A stretch of DNA of 64,000 nucleotides from Halicephalobus mephisto (lineage: Eukaryota; Nematoda; Chromadorea; Rhabditida; Panagrolaimidae): positions 91,407-155,406 of the forward strand of contig SWDT01000089.1 of assembly GCA_009193035.1 (NCBI GenBank). Direction: 5' to 3'. How positions within the stretch are numbered: the first letter of the stretch is position 1; each line of letters starts with the position of its first letter. Below are positions 58,403 to 64,000 of the stretch, one piece after another. The notes beneath the pieces were generated by a model. That model was given only the letters and a program-made list of their open reading frames with translations, ran no database searches and had not been told where the DNA came from. The position numbers were made by a program, and so were the translations under genes.

Positions 58403-58413
58403 GCGCGCCAAAA
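58403..58413 (-). promoter_or_regulatory. E2F-type site upstream of CDC16
   Basis: The minus strand reads TTTTGGCGCGC, matching the E2F/DP consensus TTTSGCGC, 79 bases before the ATG. E2F control would suit a cell-cycle gene. This is a motif match only. Confidence 0.5.
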
Positions 58414-58483
58414 CTGGCTTCTTTCTTTCGAATTTCTCACTGATTTTTGTTTTGAATTTTTTATATAAAATTTTCTTCTGAAT

Positions 58484-58490
58484 CTTCCAG
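58484..58490 (+). promoter_or_regulatory. Possible trans-splice acceptor
   Basis: TCTTCCAG directly precedes the CDC16 start codon (ATG at 58492), with no upstream exon. It fits spliced-leader addition next to the start. Confidence 0.5.
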
Positions 58491-58491
58491 A

Positions 58492-61400
58492 ATGCCTCGT
58501 CATCAGACACCGCAGAAACACAAGGACAAGAACGTCGATAAATCGTCGTTGAATTCGTCTTGCGGTGTGGGGATAAACGAAGAGAAACTTTCGATGTTGG
58601 TGGATCGTTATCTGGCGATCGGCGACGCCAAATCCGCTGTATTTTGGGCTGAGAAGAGGATGGCACTCTACAGTAGCTTGAACGGAGGAAGTCCGACGCT
58701 TTTTGAAGTGGCGAAGTACTTAAAAGTAAGTTTTTTGTAATTTAGGATTTTGCTGGAGTTTCTGGAGACTTGTAGTGCTTTATAAAATTTTACAGAGGTT
58801 ATAAAAAACTAAATTTTTGTAGAATTATGTGGGGATTTCTACAATCTCGTGGAAGATTCCAGAATCTCATGGAAGATTGTGGATTTTTTAGGATTATATG
58901 GGGGTTGGAGGTTTGTAGAATCTTGTGATTTTTAGGATCTTTTTAGAACCGTTTGGATCTGTTTAAAATTCTGTGGAAATCTCCGAAAATGCTATATAAC
59001 CTCCCAGAGTCCAGTAGAGAACTGAATTTTTTAGGATTTCACGAGAGCTTCTGGAATTTTAAAAATCTTTAAAATTTTGAATTTTTGGAAGTCTATGTAA
59101 ATTTCCTTATATCCCGTAGAATCTCCTAAAATTTAGTGAAAATTTTCTGGAATGTTTTAGAATTTCCGAAATTTCTGAATCCTAGAGTCTCCTGTGAATT
59201 TTCGAAATTTCTGAATCCAGTGGGTACTTTGAGTTTTTAGAATTCTACGGAAATATCCAGATATTTTATAAAAACTTCGAATTTGAGACGAGAAATTTTT
59301 GAATATTCTTGAATTCTACGGAAATATCCAGAATCCTAGAATCTCCGCTGTGGTGTTAGAACCCTTTAAAATTTAATAAAAATTTTCCTCAATCGAAATC
59401 CAGAACTCTGGATTCTGAAGTATTTTAGAATTTTATAAAAATTTATTTTTATTTTTACAACAAAACTGATTTTTAAATTTTTTGTAAAATTTTCCAGGTT
59501 CTTCATGCAGCTAACGAATGGCAGTTGATCTCCAGTTACATCCAGAGTCGTGATCTCCAATACCGACATATTTCTTTCGCTTTTTTCTACGTCAGTTCCT
59601 TGTTTCGGATGGAAAAATTCGACGAAATTACCTGTCTTCCCCTCGGACACTTGGTTAGTTTTTTTGGAGTTTTTTATATATGAATTTTTTCAGAGAAAAT
59701 GGGACAATGTTCCGACGTTACTGCCGGATTCGATTGTTTATGTTTATGCTCAAAGAAACGGCGAATTGAAGGAAAACGATTTGGAAAATTTGAACCAAAT
59801 GCTGACGGAAGAATACCACGAATCAAGATTATTATTGATTCTTGCCCAGACTTATCTAAGGCTTCAAAATAGATCAGCAGCCAGTGCTTGTGTCCAGAAA
59901 AGCATAGAAATGAATCCGTTATCTTGTGAAGCTGTTAATTTTGCTCTGAAAAGTCATCTAATGTCCGTCAAAGCTATCAAAAGTTGTTTGGAAGAAAGCT
60001 CTATCGAAGACAAAAGCTTACTAGACGTAATTTTCCTTATGCTAGATTACCACGACATCGAGGTTAGTTTTTTTAAATTTTATAAAAAAGGATTAAGGTA
60101 TTTAGTTCCTTATTTGTCAAAATCGGTTTTATTTTTTAAGTATTTTTTGTATTCTTGGATTTAACGTTTTAATTAAATAACTAAAAGTTTAAATTAAAAA
60201 TTTAAAAAAAATGATTTTAATAGCTAGTTCCTTATTCCACAAAATCGGTCTTATTTTTTAAGTATTTTTTGTATTCTTGGATTTAACGTTTTAATTAAGT
60301 GACTGAAAGTCTAAATTAAAAATTAAAAACAAGTTTAATAGCTAGTTTCTGATTCCACAAAATCGGTCTTTCTTTAAACAAATTTTTTATTTTTGAATTT
60401 GCTCAATATGTCAATTAAGTAGCTAAAAATTTATTTTGCGAAAACAAAAACAACTATGTAATGTTTAATCTTTGATTTTGTAGGATCTATGTCATTTTTT
60501 ACTTTTTAGATTATTTTTTGTTACTTAAATTAACCTAATATATCCACTAAGTAGCTAAAAAAATAATTTAAAAGAAAAAAATGAATCTGCAATAGGTATT
60601 TCTTGATTTTGTAAGATTTATATCATTTTTTACTTTTAGATTACTTTTTTGAATTGAATTTGCCTAAAATTCTAATTAATCAAAAAAATAAAAAGGAAAA
60701 ATAAATCTGCAATAGATTGAAAATTTAATTTGTTTAATTTTGAAATTGTATTTTTTGTAAATTTGATATAGTGCGAAATAGGAATAAAAGTAAAAATAAA
60801 TCTGCAATAGTTGTTTCCCCACTGTATTTGGTCTCCAATTTTGTAAGATTTGTTATTTTTATAACAATGTTTTTGATACATGGATTAGTCTAACTTGCCA
60901 ATTAAGTGGTCGGGAATATTGATTTAGAAAAAATTTCAAAAACCAGCTTGAGTCGAAGTGGGATGGATATTGTGAAAACACTTTTTAAATCGGTCTTTTT
61001 GGGCTTTGGTTATGTACTAGATCAGTTGAATTATTAGAAATATTACTTTAAAATTTAAAAAAATTTTAAAAATTAAAAAAAAATTTTAAAAATTTCTTAA
61101 AAAATTCAAAAAAATTCTTTAAAAATCTCAAAAAAATTCAGAGAAAATTAAAAAAAATTCAGAAAAAATTTTAAAAATTTAAAAAAAATTTTTAAAAAAT
61201 CTCAAAAAACAAATTTAAACCATTAGGAATTTTTAGAATTACTGTAGAACTATTGAAACATGTGTAAATTATTTTAGAATACTGCAACTGATCCTAAATA
61301 TGGAGATCTCGAGAAATCTCTAGCTACGGATTTGAGTGTCCAGACAGCGAAAGCGTTTAGACTTTACTCCACGGGACAAATTAATGAAGCTTTCCGGATT

Positions 61401-62775
61401 ACGGATGAGATTGTCAGTAAATACGGGTATTATGATGATTGTCTTCTGATATACATTGGTTGCTTGGTGGAGATGAAGAAAACTGTTGATCTCTATGAGT
61501 TATCTCATAAATTGATGACTTTGTCTCCAGAAAATGAGATTACTTGGTACTGTATTGGATGCTATTATTACTGTGCTGGACAACATCAACTTGCAAGGAA
61601 ATATTTTTGTGAGTTTGAATTTTTATAAAAATAATAAAAATAATTTTTTGTTGGAATTTAAAAAAGTTTTTTTCGAAAAATATTTTTTTTTTGAAAGTTT
61701 AAAATTTATTTTTTAAATCTGGTTTTTGGGATTTTTAAATTTAAAAAAATGTTTAAAATAATAGGAATTTAATTTGAGGTAATTTATAAAATTTTGGTTT
61801 TTATTGTAGTTTTTTAGATAAATGTACAACTGTGAATCCTAATTTCGGATATGGATGGCTGGCTTATGGGCATTCTTTGTCGTTTGATAGAGAACATGAT
61901 CAAGCGATGAATTGTTACTTGAGGGCATCAAGATTGTTGGAAAATTTTGCTGAACCTGTTCTTTATATTGGATTGGAATATAGTCATGCAAATAGTCTGA
62001 AACAAGCTTCAGATTCTATCAGTGATGCAATAGGTTTTTGTTCTCGACCAAATCCTATCGTATTGCATGAACAAGGAACTGTTTTTCTTGCTGATGAAAA
62101 ATATGATCGTAAGTTTTATTTTTAAAAGAAAATTAACAAAGTTTTAAAATTTAATAAGACATTTTAAATTTTTAAAATTTAATAAGATATTTTAAGTTTT
62201 TAAAATTTAATAAAATATTTCACATTTTTTAAACTTTAATAAGATATTTCACATTTTTTTTACTTTAATAAGACATTTTAAATTTTTAAAATTTAATAAA
62301 ATATTTTAAATTTTTTAACTTTAATAAAAAGTTAAAAAATTTTGGAAATTTAGTGAAATTTTTTTGATTTTTTAGAATTCTGAAAATTTTTAGAATTTGA
62401 TCGAAATTTGAAATTTACTAATTTTTTTAAGTTTTTAAACTTTTTGTCATTATTGCAGTTGCTTGTGAATCTTTCTTCAAAGCTTTGGTTACAATTACGA
62501 AAATGGAAACTGAGACTCCTTTGACGGATCTTGAAATGCTATTGAATGTGATTGTGGATGAATACTGGGTTAATTTATATTTTAACCTTGGTGTTACTTT
62601 GTTTGAATTGAATAAGTCGTGTTCTGCAATTTGTTGCTTCAGAAAAGTGGTAGAAATGGGAATTGACAGAGACAGAGCTTATATGATGATGGGATTTTGT
62701 TACAGTAGAGCAGGAAGACCAAGATTGGCAATTCCGATGTTTCAGAAAAGTTTAGCAATGAATCGGGTGAAATAG
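58492..62775 (+). CDS. emb-27: Anaphase-promoting complex subunit CDC16/APC6 (TPR)
   Basis: Six exons (58492-58725, 59498-59653, 59694-60062, 61278-61608, 61818-62108, 62459-62775) give 565 residues before an apparent stop. The protein is a chain of tetratricopeptide repeats. Segments closely follow CDC16: WYCIGCYYYCAGQHQLARKY, then NPNFGYGWLAYGHSLSFDRE, then HDQAMNCYLRASRL, LYIGLEYSHANSLKQA and LHEQGTVFLADEKYD. In the APC/C this scaffold subunit helps ubiquitinate cyclin B and securin at metaphase; the C. elegans orthologue is emb-27. The last TPR ends FQKSLAMNR at an early stop, but related coding sequence continues in another frame. An E2F-like site lies upstream. Intron 3 carries roughly 120-bp repeats. 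Confidence 0.88.
60105..60720. repeat. About 120-bp repeats in CDC16 intron 3
   Basis: Four to five diverged copies with TAGCTAGTTCCTTATTCCAC, AAATCGGTCTTATTTTTTAA and TTAATTAAGT. The first overlaps the exon 3 donor side. Confidence 0.75.
60960..61210. repeat. Low-complexity AT tract in CDC16 intron 3
   Basis: TTTAAAAAATTCAAAAAAATT repeats before exon 4. Confidence 0.6.
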
Positions 62776-63283
62776 CAGTGAAAAATTCGTATGATAGAGC
62801 TGTGGCTATTGTTGCGGATTTCCCAAATCCGGATATAGCGAAAAATTTATGTAATTTTGAAGATTTGTTTGAAGAAGATTTGGTTGATACAAGAAAACAA
62901 TCAGATAATAGACCACTTGTTGGAAGATTTATGATAGATGCTTCGTTTAATCAAGCTCAAAAAATAACATGTGAAAAAAGTTTTGAAATTTTAAGAAATA
63001 TCGATGGATCGACAGAAGATGAAGAAGAACCAGGAATTAGAGTTTTTAGAATACATTCAGAAGAAGATCAAATGTTGCTGATATTCAGAATTTGGAAGAT
63101 CTTGATAGACCCAGAACAGCCCCTGCGGCAATGGACACAATTATGGAAGATATGCAAATTGAAGACGACGGTTTAGAATCGTATTTAACGTCTGATTCTG
63201 TGGAAGAAGAATTAGAAATTCGAGAATACGAATTTGGAATTATTTCCATCGGAAATTTTATCGATTTCGATAAATCAAGTTAA
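62766..63283 (+). CDS. emb-27: Frame-shifted C-terminal tail of CDC16
   Basis: Directly after AMNR the coding sequence continues one base out of frame (GEIAVKNSYDRAVAIVADFP and onward, 62766 to about 63070). It then shifts again into EDLDRPRTAPAAMDTIMEDM, ending FIDFDKSS with TAA. Both shifts equal loss of one base, and each lies at a homopolymer: GGG near 62765-62767 and AAA near 63068-63070. A sequencing undercall explains both, though true truncation is possible. The tail is acidic. A further open stretch (TDWFMDEIRHDLMRLRDEDL and onward, about 63332-63481) could be joined by a small intron starting GTTAAA at 63277. Confidence 0.55.
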
Positions 63284-63869
63284 AAAAACACAAATTTGTC
63301 TAACACCGTATCCGGTTATAGATGATCACAAGAATTGATGACAGATTGGTTTATGGATGAAATTAGACATGATTTAATGAGATTACGCGATGAGGATTTG
63401 GAAACTTTAAGACCTCCACCCAACCGAGAAGAAGAACGGAGGAAACAGAAAGGTCTAATCCGTCAGATTTTTCGTTTTTAAAGACCCCCTGTTTTGAGGT
63501 CTAGAATGAGAACAGGAAGACGTCAAAGACAGTAATTTTTTTGAAAATTTAAATAATATCGTGTTTTTATAAATTTGAATTTTGAAAAATATTCAATTTT
63601 CGAGGAAAATGATTTTTTAAATTGGATTTTGTAAATTTGTTTTTTAAAAAATAACTTTATTGAACACTAAGAATATCTGATTTTTACCAGTATGTTACAA
63701 AATTTGGATTTTTAGCTAACAAAAGAAATAAATTTACTCCAAATGGCCTTTTGGATTATGAAATTTTAAAATTTTTCGAAATATATATTCAAAATTTATA
63801 TATTTTTCTTGAGAGTTTTTTTAAGTAATTTTATATTATAAAAAAGCGAAAATAAGCGTTATTATGAAA

Positions 63870-64000
63870 TTGTCCTGACGTGATGTCAGGGATCTTCATG
63901 GAAATTACAGTAACCTTCGCGTTGTACGAAATTGTCTAACGTGAATGTCGGGATCTAATGAGAACTACAGTAACCTTCGCGTTGTACGAAATTGTCTTAA
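63870..64000. repeat. 66-bp tandem repeat at window end
   Basis: Two units of GAAATTGTCCTGACGTGATG then CAGTAACCTTCGCGTTGTAC, continuing out of the window. The GAAATTGTC..GAC motif recurs elsewhere (36.35, 55.35, 55.84 kb). Confidence 0.8.

Overview
The window looks like nuclear DNA of a rhabditid nematode. It is very AT-rich, with short GT-AG introns. It carries nematode-specific families: Srt chemoreceptors, a CX-module membrane protein, and a glycosyltransferase family 92-like (DUF23) protein. It also holds one exact and one near-exact copy of the spliced-leader SL1 sequence, and an enormous load of minisatellites and short inverted-repeat elements (MITEs). Without searches I cannot name the species. 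No rRNA, tRNA, CRISPR or prokaryotic features were seen.

Layout. 0-2.8 kb: last exon of a multi-pass membrane protein followed by 23-bp and 50-bp minisatellites. 4.5-7.5 kb (+): type II membrane protein of the GT92/DUF23 type in seven exons. 7.5-10.1 kb (-): a complete clan-3 cytochrome P450 in five exons, convergent with the previous gene (85 bp between stops). 12.4-30.8 kb: an srt chemoreceptor cluster with four intact genes (13.5, 17.3, 21.7 and 29.1 kb) and one decayed copy (25.0 kb), all on +. All five have a TATA box 41-48 bp before the ATG. 32.5-37.0 kb (-): single-pass CX-module protein with three candidate alternative terminal exons. 37.5-43.2 kb: AT-rich repeat desert with two small coding-like islands. 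43.3-43.7 kb (+): a 100-residue secreted protein followed by tandem hairpin repeats. 47.3-49.5 kb (+): tetraspanin. 51.7-55.2 and 56.1-57.7 kb (+): tandem paralogues of 351 residues each with an F-box-like N-terminus. 58.5-63.3 kb (+): anaphase-promoting-complex TPR subunit CDC16/APC6 (C. elegans emb-27).

The genes do not form a pathway; the window is typical mixed nematode chromosome-arm content. The srt cluster is environmental chemosensation, the P450 is oxidative metabolism, and the F-box-like pair is lineage-specific accessory content. CDC16 is the one clear essential core gene.

The points most worth checking are: the mosaic identity of the first two srt genes (gene conversion); a composite MITE present in opposite orientation at 33.8 and 48.6 kb, once filling a tetraspanin intron; a MITE inserted inside a P450 splice-donor consensus; exact SL1 sequence inside an intron; a GC-AG intron in one F-box-like paralogue; and two apparent single-base homopolymer losses in the CDC16 tail.
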